NCBI GenBank assembly: GCA_964387645.1
Contig: CAYLYM010000012.1
Span: forward strand, 1 to 54,261
DNA length: 54,261 bases
Reading direction: 5' to 3'
Source: CAYLYM01 sp964387645
GTDB taxonomy: Bacteria > Calditrichota > Calditrichia > RBG-13-44-9
How positions within the stretch are numbered: the stretch's first letter is position 1; every line of letters begins with the position of its first letter. Made by a program: the position numbers and the translations under genes. The notes below the pieces were generated by a model. That model was given only the letters and a program-made list of their open reading frames with translations. It made no database searches and was not told where the DNA came from. Below, in pieces: positions 53,401 through 54,261 of the stretch.

Positions 53401-54261
53401 TTAAAGTGAAGTCAAAACACCTGCAATAGTAGCAGTCATAAACGTTGCTAACGATCCACCCAACACAGCCCTGAGACCTAATCTGGCTAAATCGGCTCGC
53501 CGATTTGGTGCAATACCTCCAATTCCTCCAATTTGAATAGCAATCGACGAAAAATTGGCAAACCCACATAAAGCGTAAGTTGAAATAATTTGTGCTTTCT
53601 CAGAAAGTAAGCCTTGATGAATCATATTTCCTAAATCAAGATAAGCTATAAATTCATTGATAACAACCTTTTGACCAATAAGAGATCCAACTTTTATGGC
53701 ATCCTGCCACGGTACTCCAATAATCCAGGAAATGGGCGATAATAAATAACCGAGGATAAGATTCATATTGAGCGGTTTACCGATTGCTGAATTAATTTCA
53801 AATATATCACCTATTCCTTCTAAAATATAATTAATCATGGCAATCAGCGCTATAAAAGCGAGAAGCATGGCTGCAACATTCAGGGCAAGCCTTAATCCAT
53901 CGCTAGCTCCAGTAGCGGCAGCGTCAATAACATTTGCCGTGGTTTTTTCCACTTTTAACTTAACCTTTCCCATTGTCTCAGAATGTTGAGTTTCTGGTAT
54001 AAGAATCTTCGAAATAACCATCGTTGCCGGAGCTGCCATAATACTTGCTGACAGCAGGTGTTTTGCATAAAACACCTGCATTTGGGGATCACTCCCCCCT
54101 AAGATACCCACATAGGCAGCTAATACTCCACCAGCGATTGTTGCCATTCCTCCAACCATCAAGGTAAAAAGCTCCGATTGAGTCATTGAAGACACATAAG
54201 GCCGGACTACAAGGGGAGCCTCTGTTTGGCCAATAAATACATTGGCAGCAACAGAAAGAGA
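53401..54261 (-). CDS. nupC: NupC-type concentrative nucleoside transporter, C-terminal part (cut by window edge)
   Basis: The frame is open to the right edge of the window; the GTG at 54195 is internal. The visible 286 residues begin SLSVAANVFIGQTEAPLVVR, then PYVSSMTQSELFTLMVGGMA, the substrate-site signature of concentrative nucleoside transporters. Continuing helices include TIAGGVLAAYVGILGG, HLLSASIMAAPATMVISKI and GFANFSSIAIQIGGIGGIAP. It should take up nucleosides with sodium or protons across the inner membrane. It is the first visible gene of the nupC-sppA-pgsA-pnp series, which fits feeding of the phosphorylase. The N-terminal third is outside the window. Confidence 0.93.
   Translation of the reverse strand, partial: SLSVAANVFIGQTEAPLVVRPYVSSMTQSELFTLMVGGMATIAGGVLAAYVGILGGSDPQMQVFYAKHLLSASIMAAPATMVISKILIPETQHSETMGKVKLKVEKTTANVIDAAATGASDGLRLALNVAAMLLAFIALIAMINYILEGIGDIFEINSAIGKPLNMNLILGYLLSPISWIIGVPWQDAIKVGSLIGQKVVINEFIAYLDLGNMIHQGLLSEKAQIISTYALCGFANFSSIAIQIGGIGGIAPNRRADLARLGLRAVLGGSLATFMTATIAGVLTSL

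Noticed and set aside
53401..54195. GTG at 54195 as the nupC start
   Set aside because: The frame continues to the window edge with conserved transporter sequence (ANVFIGQTEAP) upstream.

Overview
This 54-kb window is AT-rich, roughly one third G+C by eye, and comes from a Gram-negative bacterial chromosome. It carries clear Shine-Dalgarno sites (AGGAGG-like), which argues against a typical member of the Bacteroidia. Several genes together suggest the wider FCB group, for example Calditrichota- or Ignavibacteria-like lineages. These are a secreted protein with a FlgD-like C-terminal sorting-type domain, a planctomycete-type cytochrome lipoprotein, BshA (bacillithiol), LapA/LapB, a SPOR protein, Mpl, a KMGKS-type CysS, and a fused TIGR03960/DUF2344 radical SAM protein beside RNase G. 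The phylum is an inference. No phage, IS element or CRISPR array is visible, and both window edges cut genes.

Layout. 1-5.2 kb: the end of a radical SAM gene, glgC, pyk and a metallo-beta-lactamase-fold hydrolase. 5.2-8.6 kb: bifunctional nuclease/UVR, a NifU-like scaffold, and two neighbouring genes that look like the two halves of formiminotransferase-cyclodeaminase (FTCD), both altered at the active site. 8.4-11.4 kb: a decayed glycerophosphodiesterase, bshA and a REC-GAF-GGDEF diguanylate cyclase. 11.5-15.6 kb (+): cytochrome-like lipoprotein, hisS, trmJ, mpl. 15.7-17.8 kb (-): an ECF sigma factor, its zinc-finger anti-sigma factor and two Spy/CpxP-like envelope proteins in one operon. 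18.3-24.7 kb: cysS, a membrane-anchored alpha/beta hydrolase, tRNA-Thr(CGU), a purine permease, a Cys-cluster protein, a broken kinase-like gene and a small membrane protein. 24.8-32.9 kb (-): RNase G, the radical SAM fusion, argR, ppdK. 33.3-35.8 kb: a DUF1848 protein and the sorted secreted protein, followed by a 1.4-kb gene-free, very AT-rich stretch.

37-50 kb is dense in signalling and envelope genes: a DinB-like protein, a PAP2 phosphatase, a REC-DHp-REC protein without a kinase domain, a REC-fused RsbW-type ATPase with its STAS partner, an M1 peptidase, an MqnA-like binding protein beside a sensor kinase with a degenerate receiver, a Crp/Fnr regulator, a SPOR protein, LapB, LapA and a receiver domain anchored to the membrane by a C-terminal helix. 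50.1-54.3 kb (-) carries nupC (cut by the edge), sppA, pgsA and purine nucleoside phosphorylase, which fits nucleoside uptake and phosphorolysis.

The two parts most likely to hold undescribed biology are the active-site-altered FTCD-like pair (6.2-8.2 kb) and the unusual two-component/partner-switch proteins between 38 and 50 kb. Function statements rest on family recognition by eye; no database search was run.
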